Positions 9,099 through 18,323 of a stretch of DNA of 64,000 nucleotides are shown in pieces; the stretch's first letter is position 1, and every line of letters starts with the position of its first letter. This DNA is from Chryseobacterium sp. MA9 (GTDB taxonomy: Bacteria; Bacteroidota; Bacteroidia; Flavobacteriales; Weeksellaceae), in assembly GCF_024399315.1 (NCBI RefSeq), contig NZ_CP075170.1:992001-1056000 (forward strand), written 5' to 3'. The notes under the pieces are model-generated. The model searched no databases. It was not told the DNA's origin and saw only the letters and a list, made by a program, of their open reading frames with translations. A program made the position numbers and the translations under genes.

Positions 9099-9106
9099 TA
9101 TCTTTG
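9099..9106 (+). promoter_or_regulatory. Flavobacterial -7 box (TATCTTTG)
   Basis: TATCTTTG matches the Bacteroidota TAnnTTTG -7 consensus and lies 13 bp before the ATG at 9120. This supports 9120, not an upstream in-frame ATG at 9048, as the real start of the next gene. Confidence 0.5.
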
Positions 9107-9119
9107 TGAAAAAAGAAGT

Positions 9120-9548
9120 ATGAAATATTTGTTTATCATTGCCTGCTTTGTCTGCTCCATTTTCAGTCAGGCACAGCAAAAACAGGATCCATGGAAAGAC
9201 AGCCAGCTGATGGATCCGGCGTTACTGGCTTCCAGAATTGTAAAGCATTCAACAAAAGACCTGATGATTATTTCAGTAGGCCCGGAAGCCATCATCAAAG
9301 GTTCTGTAGACATCGGGCCAACACATGAACCAGAAAACCTGGAAAAACTGAGAACTTATCTTAAAGATATTCCAAAGAACAGAGAAATTGTAATCTACTG
9401 CGGATGCTGTCCTTTTGTAAAATGTCCTAATATACGTCCTGCTTTTGCATTACTGATGGAAATGGGCTTTAAAAATGCGAAGCTTTTAAATCTTCCTAAA
9501 AATATAAAAACCGATTGGCTGGATAAGGATTATCCAACAAATGATTAA
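9120..9548 (+). CDS. Exported rhodanese-like domain protein
   Basis: The 142-aa protein starts MKYLFIIACF and has a signal peptide (about 1-21, ending SQAQ), so it is periplasmic or surface-linked. The rest is a rhodanese-like fold: a DPALLASRI start and an active-site region YCGCCPFVKCPNIRPA, in which a cysteine-rich loop replaces the usual single Cys. Rhodanese-like domains transfer sulfane sulfur or bind redox partners. An upstream in-frame ATG at 9048 would bury the signal peptide and is rejected. The next gene starts at or just after this gene's stop and encodes an exported thioredoxin-like protein, so the two probably act together in periplasmic thiol chemistry. Confidence 0.85.
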   Translation: MKYLFIIACFVCSIFSQAQQKQDPWKDSQLMDPALLASRIVKHSTKDLMIISVGPEAIIKGSVDIGPTHEPENLEKLRTYLKDIPKNREIVIYCGCCPFVKCPNIRPAFALLMEMGFKNAKLLNLPKNIKTDWLDKDYPTND

Positions 9549-9549
9549 T

Positions 9550-10053
9550 ATGAAAACGAGTTTTACCATAGTGTTTTTAATCCTGTTTTCGAGATTTGTA
9601 TTCGCTCAAAACAAAATTGAAGTAGGAAAGAAGGCTCCTGAAATAACCTTGACTAAACCGGATGGCTCTTCATTTTCACTTTCAAGTTTAAAAGGGAAAC
9701 TGGTTCTTGTTGATTTCTGGGCCACGTGGTGTGCCCCGTGTGTAGGAGAGCAGCCTGAGCTGAAAAAATTGTATGATACCTATTCGGATCAGGTTAAAGC
9801 CAATACGTTTGAAATTCTGGGGGTTTCTTTAGATAAAAATAAAGAGAACTGGCAGAAAGCAATTGAACGATTCAATATCAACTGGATACAGATCAGTGAT
9901 TTAAAATTCTGGAAAAGTCCTGTTGCTAAAGCCTATGAAATAGATGAGCTTCCTTTTAATGTAATCATAGACGGCGAAGGAACCATCATTGCTAAAAATC
10001 TTCACGAAAAGGAACTGGAAGAGTTTTTAAAGAAGAATCTAAACAACAATTAA
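9550..10053 (+). CDS. TlpA/ResA-like periplasmic thiol-disulfide oxidoreductase
   Basis: The 167-aa protein has a signal peptide (1-19, ending VFAQ) followed by an AhpC/TSA-Redoxin-type thioredoxin fold. The active site is WATWCAPC (C61 and C64), with the cis-Pro region LPFNVIIDGEG. It would catalyse reduction or exchange of periplasmic disulfides. The ATG at 9550 gives a standard signal peptide; an ATG at 9541 overlaps the preceding stop and adds only three residues. It is coupled to the rhodanese-like gene, and a strong hairpin terminator follows. Confidence 0.9.
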   Translation: MKTSFTIVFLILFSRFVFAQNKIEVGKKAPEITLTKPDGSSFSLSSLKGKLVLVDFWATWCAPCVGEQPELKKLYDTYSDQVKANTFEILGVSLDKNKENWQKAIERFNINWIQISDLKFWKSPVAKAYEIDELPFNVIIDGEGTIIAKNLHEKELEEFLKKNLNNN

Positions 10054-10057
10054 TCTC

Positions 10058-10087
10058 AAAAGAGTGGTCAGGATGGCCACTCTTTTT
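10058..10087 (+). terminator. Rho-independent-like terminator
   Basis: AAAAGAGTGG (10058-10067) pairs with CCACTCTTTT (10077-10086) around a 9-nt loop and runs into T residues, directly after the TlpA-like gene. Confidence 0.85.
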
Positions 10088-10512
10088 GCATTTGATTGCT
10101 ATTTGTATATTAGAATCGGAGCCGAATAATTTTTCATGATTAATCAGAAGAACATTGGAGGGAACCATGTTACTACTAATTAAGATATAAGGTTTTTTAA
10201 GTCCGTTTTTATTATTTTCTTTCATTAATGCTGTAAAAATAAGAACTAATTTTATAAAAATCACAATAAAGGGAATAATTTAAATGTTAAATTTTGCTTT
10301 GAATTAAGTAACAATTAGTTAATAAAAAAATGGGTTAAAAGAATAGGTGTAGAATAATTTGATAGCATATTTATTATTCTAAGAAAAAAATGGATCACAT
10401 TAAGCTTGATTATGAAGCTTATACTAAAAAATATAAAGAATTTCATATACTGTTAAAAGCAATTGATATATGATACAACCTATTACTTCTCCATGATATC
10501 TATATTCGTTTC
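10088..10512. other. AT-rich intergenic stretch with one tiny ORF
   Basis: About 425 bp without a recognisable gene. A 27-codon ORF at 10390-10473 (starts MDHIKLDYEAYTKKYKEFH) resembles the beginning of a soluble protein. It stops early and may be a truncated gene remnant; I cannot name a family. An 'ORF' on the minus strand (9992-10264) overlaps the terminator and looks spurious. Confidence 0.4.
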
Positions 10513-10899
10513 ATGAAAAAGAACTACTTCCTCAGATGTGCATTATCAGTCATCTTGCTTATGCATAGCGCAATCTCTATTTTTAGTGGAGATGTCAACA
10601 ATTTTGGCATTCACTATCTGGACACCATAGGATTTTCTCCAATAGGACTGTATCTTGCCTGGTTAATAAAGCTTACACACCTTGTTTCTGTTTTTCTTAT
10701 CTGGAAAGACCGGTTTATAAAGCCTGTTGCTCTCTGTAACATTATAATTTTTGCATTGGGAATCTATTATATCCATTGGGAAAATGGTTGGTTTGTGGTA
10801 GGAGGTGGAACCAATGGGATCGAGTTTAATGTCTTGTTGATATTCAGTTTTATCAATCTCATGCTTCCTGAAGTTCGTTTAAAAAAGATCAATCAATAA
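10513..10899 (+). CDS. DoxX-like integral membrane protein
   Basis: The 128-aa protein has four predicted transmembrane helices (about 7-25, 42-62, 69-87, 103-121). The segment GWFVVGGGTNGIEFNVLLI is typical of small flavobacterial DoxX-family proteins. The family is poorly characterised; some members form quinone- or redox-linked membrane complexes. It appears monocistronic. The assignment rests on the fold pattern and the conserved Gly-rich loop before the last helix. No function can be assigned from context. Confidence 0.7.
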   Translation: MKKNYFLRCALSVILLMHSAISIFSGDVNNFGIHYLDTIGFSPIGLYLAWLIKLTHLVSVFLIWKDRFIKPVALCNIIIFALGIYYIHWENGWFVVGGGTNGIEFNVLLIFSFINLMLPEVRLKKINQ

Positions 10900-11029
10900 C
10901 ATTTCAGGAATATTGCAATTGAGTATTTATTTTGAACCATCAAGATTCAAGAAGCTTTCTTAATGGTTGAATAAAATAGTGAGAAGCTGTTTGTAGATTA
11001 ATGGCAGAAATTGGTAGACTTTATATTTC

Positions 11030-11037
11030 TATATTTG
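11030..11037 (+). promoter_or_regulatory. Flavobacterial -7 box (TATATTTG)
   Basis: A TAnnTTTG match lies 28 bp before the ATG of the LytS-type kinase. TTG at 11011-11013 is suitably placed for a -33 element, with a 16-bp spacer. Confidence 0.5.
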
Positions 11038-11065
11038 ACTGAATCTTATTATTTTATATTTTTAA

Positions 11066-12151
11066 ATGACAGCAAATTTGAAATCAGATCATAAATCTAA
11101 GCTATACATTCATCTGCTTTTTTGGGTATTGTACTATATTCTGGAGGCTTATCTTGACTTTTACTGGTCAAGATATCAGTTTCCAAGTTTCAAATGGCAG
11201 TTACGGCTTCAGAACACACTTCTTCTGGAGCTAGGTTATTTTCTGGTTAAAATTCCTCTTGCTTATTCTTTGTTGTATGTATATGAAAAGGTTCATATTA
11301 ACAAGATTCTTAAATATATTCTCTGCATTCTTATTGTTATACTGGCAGTTTTAGGACATCGGTTATTCACCCATTACATTATTTATCCATACATCTATGG
11401 AGTTACAGAGACTTTGGATGGAAAGCAGCCTTCTGGACTTATCAATGGATTGGTAGTATTTAATTCCTTTATGGATCTTATTTTTATGGTAGGATTGGTT
11501 TTCGGGATAGAAATTACAAGACAGAAAAACCTGCTAAAAGACCAAATTTCTCAATTGAAATCGGAAAAACTGGATCAGGAACTTACCATGTTAAAAGCCC
11601 AGATCAATCCTCATTTTCTTTTCAATACATTGAATAATATCTACGGAATGGCTCTTAAAAAGGCAGATGAAACGCCTGATGTGATTCTGCAGCTGTCCAA
11701 AATCATGCGTTACAATATCTATGAAGCCGCCGAAAAAAATATTTCTATAGAAAAAGATATTGAAAATATTAAGGATTTTATACAGATCCAGAAAATAAGA
11801 CATCACCATCTTAGTGTCCATTTTCAGGAAAACATTGATAATCCTTCTCAGGAAATCTCCCCCCTTATTCTGATTCAGTTTATTGAAAATGCTTTTAAAC
11901 ATGGTGTTTCCGAAAGTTTTGGAGAAGCTTTTATCTCCATTGATATTGAACTGAAAGACGGAATTCTTAGCTATTGTATTGAGAATTCCAAAGAAGAAAA
12001 ACCTCATCAGCATTCTACCAAAATAGGACTGAAAAACATTCGCCGCCAGCTTGAACTTCTTTATCCTAAACATAAACTGAGTGTTGAGGATAAAACTGAC
12101 CGATATATTGTACACCTCAAAATTGATTTCAATGATCCATCCAGCCTCTAA
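11066..12151 (+). CDS. LytS/YehU-type sensor histidine kinase
   Basis: The 361-aa inner-membrane protein has four transmembrane helices in the first about 155 residues, then a short coiled linker. The His_kinase domain (PF06580) carries the phospho-acceptor H183 in INPHFLFNTLNN. The HATPase domain has the N-box LIQFIENAFKHG and the short G-box KIGLKNIRRQLELLY. This family works with LytTR-type regulators. The regulator gene downstream overlaps it by 20 bp, so they are translationally coupled. The next locus is a SusC/SusD pair about 315 bp further on, a possible but unproven target. Confidence 0.93.
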   Translation: MTANLKSDHKSKLYIHLLFWVLYYILEAYLDFYWSRYQFPSFKWQLRLQNTLLLELGYFLVKIPLAYSLLYVYEKVHINKILKYILCILIVILAVLGHRLFTHYIIYPYIYGVTETLDGKQPSGLINGLVVFNSFMDLIFMVGLVFGIEITRQKNLLKDQISQLKSEKLDQELTMLKAQINPHFLFNTLNNIYGMALKKADETPDVILQLSKIMRYNIYEAAEKNISIEKDIENIKDFIQIQKIRHHHLSVHFQENIDNPSQEISPLILIQFIENAFKHGVSESFGEAFISIDIELKDGILSYCIENSKEEKPHQHSTKIGLKNIRRQLELLYPKHKLSVEDKTDRYIVHLKIDFNDPSSL

Positions 12152-12833
12152 AAAATACAATTGCATTATTGTAGAAGACGAACCGATTGCTGCAGAAATT
12201 CTGGAAACATTTATTTCCCGGGATTCGGAACTGAATCTTATAGGTAAATGTTCTGATGCTGTGTACGCAAGCAATCTTTTGAGTATTCATGAGGTAGATC
12301 TAATGTTTTTAGACCTTCATCTTCCTGTGGTAAAAGGTTTTGATTTTTTGAAAAAACTAAAGAATCCCCCTTTTGTGATTGTTACAACAGCTTATCATCA
12401 ATATGCCATAGAAGGGTATGAACTGGATATCGCAGATTATTTGCTGAAACCTATTCCTTATGAACGTTTTGTAACAGCCGTTGGGAAGTTTAAATATTTA
12501 ATGGAAGCTGAAGACGCCTTATTAGAAATAGCTGAGCGCGATTATATCTTTATTAACAGTGGAAAAAAACAGGTTAAAATTATTCTTCAGGATATTTTTT
12601 ATATCGAAAGTTTAAGGGAATACATACATATTCACACCAAAACGGAAACATTCACTTTTAAAATGCCTATTAGTAAAATAGAGGAAAGCCTGAATCCAAA
12701 CATATTTACACGTATTCATAAATCTTATATTATTTCTAAACCTAAAATAGAGATTAAATCTGCAGCTGTTGTACAGGTAAAAGGGAAAAAGCTGCCTATT
12801 GGGAGAACTTATAAACCTTTTATTGATTTGTAG
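12132..12833 (+). CDS. LytTR-family response regulator
   Basis: The 233-aa protein has a receiver domain (about 9-122: acidic EDE at 15-17, phospho-acceptor D61, K106 in LLKPIPY) and a C-terminal LytTR DNA-binding domain (about 140-233). The latter contains the typical DIFYIESLREYIHIHT and FTRIHKSYII segments. The start at 12132 gives a normal receiver N-terminus and a 20-bp overlap with the kinase gene; a longer frame back to 12081 is unlikely. It probably regulates nearby genes, such as the SusC/SusD pair, on phosphorylation by the adjacent kinase. Confidence 0.93.
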   Translation: MIHPASKKYNCIIVEDEPIAAEILETFISRDSELNLIGKCSDAVYASNLLSIHEVDLMFLDLHLPVVKGFDFLKKLKNPPFVIVTTAYHQYAIEGYELDIADYLLKPIPYERFVTAVGKFKYLMEAEDALLEIAERDYIFINSGKKQVKIILQDIFYIESLREYIHIHTKTETFTFKMPISKIEESLNPNIFTRIHKSYIISKPKIEIKSAAVVQVKGKKLPIGRTYKPFIDL

Positions 12834-12859
12834 TGCGCGCGATGAAGTATTATGATTTT

Positions 12860-12941
12860 TAAAACCACCCCCTGCAAAAATTCAACGAATTTTTGCCACC
12901 TCTCCAGAAGAGGGGAATGTCCAGTCCTTCAATAGTAATGT
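12860..12941 (+). repeat. Dispersed palindromic repeat, copy A
   Basis: The element has an AACCACCCC-type start and a palindrome CAAAAATTCaacGAATTTTTG (12875-12895). GCCACC and CTCCAGAAGAGGGGAA follow, then a conserved tail CCTTCAATAGTAATGT. Related copies lie at 33412-33468 (inverted) and 43285-43363. The hairpin potential and intergenic location resemble REP-like elements. Confidence 0.8.
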
Positions 12942-13147
12942 CTGGGTAGATTGTAAATTTTCTAAAAAATATGAAGGTTTTAAAATCTTCCTGTCTTTCT
13001 ATTTAGGCTATAAGCAAAATAATTTCCTAAACTCATTACTCATTACTCATATTTTAGTAGACCGGATTCTGCTATTGATATATAGATTTCATAATATTCT
13101 TCACCAATTATTGAATTTTGGTTAAACAATAAACAAAATCAATAATT
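12942..13147. other. Intergenic region before susC with a TCATTACTCAT repeat
   Basis: No gene seen. The short motif CTCATTACTCATTACTCAT occurs at about 13032-13050. It is a simple direct repeat also found, degenerate, near 1162-1190 and at 35739-35764. Confidence 0.5.
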
Positions 13148-16100
13148 ATGAAATACAAGTTGAAGCTTTTAAGTGCAGGCGTCGCTTTTTTTATCGGAAG
13201 CGAAACCTATTTCAGCCAAGGCAAGCAAGACACCCTTACGACCCAGAATATTGAGGGGATTGTTGTTACTGCACTAGGCATCAAAAGAGAAAAGAAATCT
13301 CTGGGGTATTCTACACAGGAAGTAAAAGGTGAAGATATCAACAAAAATCCCACTACCAATTTTTTGAATAATTTGTCCGGAAAAGTGGCAGGGCTTGAAA
13401 TCAGACAGTCAACCAACTTTGGTGGTTCCATAGATGCTGTTTCAAGGGGATATAAATCTATTTTGGGAGATAATCAAGCTCTTTTTGTAGTGGACGGTGT
13501 TCCTATTATCAACAGGAATATCAATTCCACAGTTCAGCAAAACGGATTTGGTGGTTATGATTACGGAAGTCCTGTTTCGGATATCAATCCTAATGATATT
13601 GAAACCGTGAATGTATTAAAAGGGGCTGCTGCGACAGCTTTATATGGTTCCAGAGCTCAAAATGGCGCCATTATCATCACCACAAAAAAAGGTAACAAAA
13701 ATGCACAGGGTATCGGCCTGGAATACAGTGGGAGTATTTCTGTTTCTACGGTTGATAAATCTACCTTCCCTGAATACCAGACTCAGTACGGACAGGGATA
13801 TTGGGGAAATGTATTTCCGTTGTATCAGAATTCACCCATGGCTATTTTTTGGCATGATGCTTCTTATGGAGCTCCCTATGATCCCAATCTTATGGTATGG
13901 CAATACGATGCATTCATCCCTGGTTCCCGAAATTTTGGAAAAAAAACACCATGGGTAGCGGCTAAAAACGGACCGATTACCTTCTTTGAAAAGGCTATTA
14001 ACCAAACCAATAATATCGCTTTAAGTGGCGGAAATGACAAAGCAACCTTCAGACTGAGCTATTCTAATACCAATGCTACGGACATTATGCCTAATTCTTC
14101 TTTAATGAAAAACAATTTTGGAGGAAATGCATCTTATAAGATTACGGATAAGCTTACAGCTACCATTTTTGCCAATTATATTACACAAAGAACCAAAGGA
14201 CGAAATTCTACAGGATATACCGATAATATTATGAGCGGATTCCGCCAGTGGTGGGCAACCAATATAGATCTTCAGTATCAGAAATATCTTTATGACACTT
14301 ACAATAAAAACTATACATGGAATATAAAAGGACCTGATAATCTTTCTCCTTCCTATTGGGATAATCCTTATTTCTCCCGGTATCAGAATTACCAAAATGA
14401 CAAAAGAGATCGTTTTGCCGGAAATTTCAGCCTGAGCTATGATCTTTCAAAAAATATCAACATTCTTGGAAGGGTAGGTATTGATGGATATACAATGATT
14501 ACTGAAGAAAGAAAAGCTGTGGGTTCTATGCCAGCCTTTTTCAGTTTTAATCTGATAGAACAGCCATCGGGGTATGCAGTGACCAACCTTCGTTTTACAG
14601 AAACCAATTATGATCTTATTGCTACTTATAAAAAAAATATTACGGAGGATTTAAATCTGCAGGCCTTATTGGGCGGAAATGTCAATGTCCAGTCCAATTA
14701 TTCCAATGCACAGACAACAACAGGTGGCTTATATATTCCGGATCTTTATACGATCTCCAATTCGGTTGCTACTCCTGCCAAGCCTATTACAATAGATAAT
14801 ACAAAATACATTTACGGAGCCTTTGTGCAGGCTTCTTTAGGATATAAAAATACGTATTACCTGGAAGGAACTTTCAGAAGAGATCAGTCTACCTCATTAC
14901 CTAAAGAAAAGCAGGTATATTATTATCCTTCGGTTTCTGCAAGTGTTGTATTTTCCAACCTATTGAAACAAGAATGGTTAAGCTTCGGAAAGATAAGAGC
15001 AGCTTATGCAGAAGTAGGTTCGGATACCAATGCTGATCAATTAAGAAACAGATATATTCCTCAGGCCTCTTTAGAAAATAATCCTGTATACTCTTACAAT
15101 ACATCTTTAAGGAATGCCGACCTGCTTCCACAGAAACTGAAAAATTTTGAAATAGGAACCAATATGCAGTTTTTTAAAAACAGGGTAGGCTTAGATCTCT
15201 CATGGTTCCGGAATGTTGCGTTTAATCAGATATTGCCTCTTCCCATTTCTCTGGCAACAGGCTCTCTGTCTAAAATTCAGAATACAGGTGAACTTACCAC
15301 AAAAGGGGTTGAACTTACTTTAAATATAACGCCATTGAAATCTGAACATTTTAGCTGGGACATGGCTATCAACTGGTCTAATCCCAAAACCAAAATCACT
15401 GCACTACGGGAGGGCATAGAAAATATTACCTTGGGTACCTTACAGGGTGGAATCACCATTAATGCTCCACTCAACGAAGAATATGGAAGCATCTGGGGAT
15501 CAGATTTTGTATACGATCCCAATGGAAATAAAATTATAGGGACTAATGGGGCTTATCTGCATACGGATGACAGCAATCATAATCTGGGAAGCTTTCAGTC
15601 TGATTTTGTTGCAGGGCTAAATAATTCTTTTACCTTTAAAAATTTTAATCTAAGCTTTCAGATCGATTGGAAAAAAGGAGGTAAAATATTTTCTCTGGAT
15701 CAGTATTATGGGTATGGGACAGGGCTTTATCCGGATTCTGTAGGCTTTAATGACCTTGGAAACCCTATCAGAAATACACTGGAAAACGGAGGTGGTGTTA
15801 TTTTGCCAGGTGTAATGCAGGATCCTAATAATCCGGGACATTATATTCCGAATACGATTCGTCTAGACCGTTCAATGTCTAGCCAGACTCTGGAAACTGA
15901 TCCTCCTGCAGCTGCATTTGTTTATGATGCAAGTTTTATAAAACTTCGTCAGGTATCTGTTTCTTATACCTTCAACAATCAATTCTTAAAAAAAGCAGGG
16001 ATTCAGAACCTCACTCTTGGCATGATAGGAAGTAACCTATGGATTATTCACAAAAACCTTCCGTATGCAGATCCGGAATCAGGGCTTTCATCCGGAAGTA

Positions 16101-16171
16101 TCCAGGGATATCAATCCGGAGTAATGCCTGCTACAAGAAACTTCGCCTTCAATCTGAAAGTTAACTTTTAA
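13148..16171 (+). CDS. SusC/RagA-family TonB-linked outer-membrane protein
   Basis: The 1007-aa outer-membrane transporter has a signal peptide (about 1-23). Unlike most SusC proteins it lacks the N-terminal carboxypeptidase-regulatory-like domain. After about 10 residues it goes straight into the linker IEGIVVTALGIKREKKSLGY and the plug (about 50-180, with LFVVDGVPI and VNVLKGAAATALYGSRA). The rest is the 22-strand barrel with a C-terminal aromatic-ending strand (FAFNLKVNF). It imports an oligomeric nutrient (glycan or peptide) with TonB energy and its SusD partner, encoded 11 bp downstream. Substrate unknown; no glycoside hydrolase is adjacent. Confidence 0.95.
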   Translation: MKYKLKLLSAGVAFFIGSETYFSQGKQDTLTTQNIEGIVVTALGIKREKKSLGYSTQEVKGEDINKNPTTNFLNNLSGKVAGLEIRQSTNFGGSIDAVSRGYKSILGDNQALFVVDGVPIINRNINSTVQQNGFGGYDYGSPVSDINPNDIETVNVLKGAAATALYGSRAQNGAIIITTKKGNKNAQGIGLEYSGSISVSTVDKSTFPEYQTQYGQGYWGNVFPLYQNSPMAIFWHDASYGAPYDPNLMVWQYDAFIPGSRNFGKKTPWVAAKNGPITFFEKAINQTNNIALSGGNDKATFRLSYSNTNATDIMPNSSLMKNNFGGNASYKITDKLTATIFANYITQRTKGRNSTGYTDNIMSGFRQWWATNIDLQYQKYLYDTYNKNYTWNIKGPDNLSPSYWDNPYFSRYQNYQNDKRDRFAGNFSLSYDLSKNINILGRVGIDGYTMITEERKAVGSMPAFFSFNLIEQPSGYAVTNLRFTETNYDLIATYKKNITEDLNLQALLGGNVNVQSNYSNAQTTTGGLYIPDLYTISNSVATPAKPITIDNTKYIYGAFVQASLGYKNTYYLEGTFRRDQSTSLPKEKQVYYYPSVSASVVFSNLLKQEWLSFGKIRAAYAEVGSDTNADQLRNRYIPQASLENNPVYSYNTSLRNADLLPQKLKNFEIGTNMQFFKNRVGLDLSWFRNVAFNQILPLPISLATGSLSKIQNTGELTTKGVELTLNITPLKSEHFSWDMAINWSNPKTKITALREGIENITLGTLQGGITINAPLNEEYGSIWGSDFVYDPNGNKIIGTNGAYLHTDDSNHNLGSFQSDFVAGLNNSFTFKNFNLSFQIDWKKGGKIFSLDQYYGYGTGLYPDSVGFNDLGNPIRNTLENGGGVILPGVMQDPNNPGHYIPNTIRLDRSMSSQTLETDPPAAAFVYDASFIKLRQVSVSYTFNNQFLKKAGIQNLTLGMIGSNLWIIHKNLPYADPESGLSSGSIQGYQSGVMPATRNFAFNLKVNF

Positions 16172-16182
16172 AAACTATTACA

Positions 16183-17619
16183 ATGAAAACTATTATCATA
16201 AGCTCTGTTTTAGCACTGGTCCTAACGAACTGTACCTCAGATCATGTGAATGATGATCCCCATGTAGCCTACAGTATGGTTCCTGAGCCTCTTCTTACCT
16301 ATGCAGAAAAAGAACTGAGCGACTATATGACCACTCCGAGTGTCAACGAGAACAATTTCCGTCTTACCATGCAATACTGGCAGGAAGTAACTTACGTAAG
16401 TGAGAGTAATTATAATTTTACGGCAAGAAATGTCTCCAATAATGTATGGACAGATAATTATGTGAATGTCCTTAACAATCTGAATAAGGCTAAAGAACTT
16501 ATAGAACAATTTCAGCCGACAGCCTCAGAAGTAAATGCCTGGCCTGCAAAAAAACAGAATCAATTGGCTATTATTGATATGCTCTCAGTATATACATTTC
16601 AAACCATGGTTGATACTTTCGGTGACGTTCCTTACAGCCAGGCTCTTAATTATGAGAAGTTTCCTCTTCCCATCTACGACGATGATACACAGATTTATGA
16701 AAAATTAATTATCCGCCTAAAAGCAGATATCAATAATCTGGAGGAAGGAGAAGGAAGTTTCGGCTCAGGAGATATCTTTTATCAAGGTGATATAGGAAAA
16801 TGGAAAAAGTTTGGAAATTCTCTGCTTCTAAAATTAGGAATTGCTCTTTCAGACGTTAATCCTTCAGTGGCTCAATCTACTATTAATACAGCCATTACCG
16901 GAGGAGTCATTATCAATGAAACAGATAATGCTAATTTCAGATACCAGGCAGAAACCCCTAACTTTAATCCATTGTTTGAAAACCTTGCCAATAGTGGACG
17001 AAATGATTTTTTTGGAGGAAAACCTTTTATAGATTTTCTGAATACTACTTCCGATCCCAGAAGAGCTCAATACTTTCATGATGTACATGGTCAATATATC
17101 GGTCAGGTAATCGGTTTATCAGGTGTTTTTACAGATTTTTCTGCGCCTGGACTCTTTGCATACATTCCTGTTACTCCCGGAAAAATAATGACTCATACGG
17201 AAGTGGCGTTTTATATGGCAGAAGCCGCAGCCAGATTCGGAATTGGCGGAAGTCCTGATGCTCTTTATCAGAATGCCGTACAGGCATCTTTTCGGGAATG
17301 GGGCTTATCTGCTCAGGATGCACAGACTTATCTTTCAAACACTCCTTATGATGCTGCCAACTGGAAAAAATCTATTGGAGAGCAGGCGTGGGTTGCCATG
17401 TACAATCATCCTGTAGTATCCTGGAACTTTTACCGCAGATTAGATTATCCGGTTTTACAGGCTCCACCAACTGCTATTGCCAATGCAGGTGGAAAAGTTC
17501 CTGTAAGACTTCAATATCCAACGTTAGAAGCTACTACCAATGGTACTAATTACGCTAAGGCAGCTGCTGCCATAGGTGGAGATAAGCTCACTACCAAGGT
17601 TTTTTGGGATATTCAGTAA
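16183..17619 (+). CDS. SusD/RagB-family nutrient-binding outer-membrane lipoprotein
   Basis: The 478-aa lipoprotein has a lipobox-like signal (LVLTNC, lipidated Cys at about 17) followed by an alpha-helical SusD-like domain of the SusD_like_2 type. Typical segments are QLAIIDMLSVYTFQTMVDTF, GDVPYSQAL and EVAFYMAEAAARFG. It caps the SusC barrel and binds the substrate at the cell surface. It is co-transcribed with susC (11-bp gap). The nearby LytTR system is a plausible regulator, but there is no adjacent SusR or anti-sigma pair. A hairpin terminator follows about 130 bp downstream. Confidence 0.93.
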   Translation: MKTIIISSVLALVLTNCTSDHVNDDPHVAYSMVPEPLLTYAEKELSDYMTTPSVNENNFRLTMQYWQEVTYVSESNYNFTARNVSNNVWTDNYVNVLNNLNKAKELIEQFQPTASEVNAWPAKKQNQLAIIDMLSVYTFQTMVDTFGDVPYSQALNYEKFPLPIYDDDTQIYEKLIIRLKADINNLEEGEGSFGSGDIFYQGDIGKWKKFGNSLLLKLGIALSDVNPSVAQSTINTAITGGVIINETDNANFRYQAETPNFNPLFENLANSGRNDFFGGKPFIDFLNTTSDPRRAQYFHDVHGQYIGQVIGLSGVFTDFSAPGLFAYIPVTPGKIMTHTEVAFYMAEAAARFGIGGSPDALYQNAVQASFREWGLSAQDAQTYLSNTPYDAANWKKSIGEQAWVAMYNHPVVSWNFYRRLDYPVLQAPPTAIANAGGKVPVRLQYPTLEATTNGTNYAKAAAAIGGDKLTTKVFWDIQ

Positions 17620-17749
17620 AAGTTGGAAGAGGGAAAAGGGAGGCTGGAAGTCGATGTTGAACATATTAATTAATGATTACATAACAAAGAATAATACCCA
17701 TTAAATAATAAGTTTTTCTATTTTTTTTATATCTATTATTTTGTAAGTT

Positions 17750-17779
17750 AAGCCTGTATTTCTACAATGCAGGCTTTTT
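17750..17779 (+). terminator. Hairpin terminator downstream of susD
   Basis: AAGCCTG (17750-17756) pairs with CAGGCTT (17770-17776), followed by a T-run. Confidence 0.7.
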
Positions 17780-17879
17780 CTTAGGTGTTTAAAACCATTC
17801 ATAGACAATAATTCTCCTTTTATAGATGTTTTTTCCCGGTTTACTACTCATTTATTCATCTTTGAAGTGTAAATAATAA

Positions 17880-18323
17880 ATGATTAAAATTATGAACGTA
17901 AAAAGAATCCAAAGACTTATGAGCAGTTTTATAGTAATGGTATTGGTGGGAAGCCTATTTTTAAGCTGTAAAAGCAGTGATGATAATGATGAGCCTACAC
18001 CAACATCAGATCAGAGTATAGATCCCGTACTGGGAACATTTAAAGGAACGATAAGAATTGCTACTCAAGATTATTATGATGCTATTGTTATCGTTTCAAA
18101 AGTAGATGCCTCTCATGTTAAGGTTCAGCCCAAATCCGGCGAAGTGTATTCTGTAGCAACACCTAAAGTCTTAAGTGCTGTAAACCCTGTAGGGGTAGGA
18201 GTGGTAGGCAATGATCCTGAAGGAAGTATAAATTATCTTATCTCAACAAAAGCTTTACAGATCAGTACGAAAAAAACAGCTACTACGGATGTAGAGTTTT
18301 ATTATGAAGGCACTAAACAATAA
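17880..18323 (+). CDS. Putative exported lipoprotein of unknown function
   Basis: The 147-aa protein has a lipoprotein signal (hydrophobic stretch then LFLSCKSSDDNDE, lipidated Cys at about 30). An acidic tether with Asp/Glu/Pro/Thr follows, then a small, probably beta-rich domain. The +2 Lys-Ser-Ser and acidic residues resemble flavobacterial lipoprotein export signals to the cell surface. The start could be 17880 or the in-frame ATG at 17892. I recognise no family. It follows the susC/susD pair after a terminator, so it is probably separately transcribed; any link to nutrient uptake is conjecture. Confidence 0.7.
   Translation: MIKIMNVKRIQRLMSSFIVMVLVGSLFLSCKSSDDNDEPTPTSDQSIDPVLGTFKGTIRIATQDYYDAIVIVSKVDASHVKVQPKSGEVYSVATPKVLSAVNPVGVGVVGNDPEGSINYLISTKALQISTKKTATTDVEFYYEGTKQ

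Noticed and set aside
9992..10264. 90-aa minus-strand ORF downstream of the TlpA-like gene
   Set aside because: It spans the terminator hairpin and overlaps the 3' end of the TlpA-like gene; no recognisable protein features.
11591..12274. Long minus-strand ORF (227 aa) opposite the LytS-type kinase
   Set aside because: It lies antisense to a clear histidine kinase gene and has no domain; low-GC codon bias on the plus strand creates such frames.
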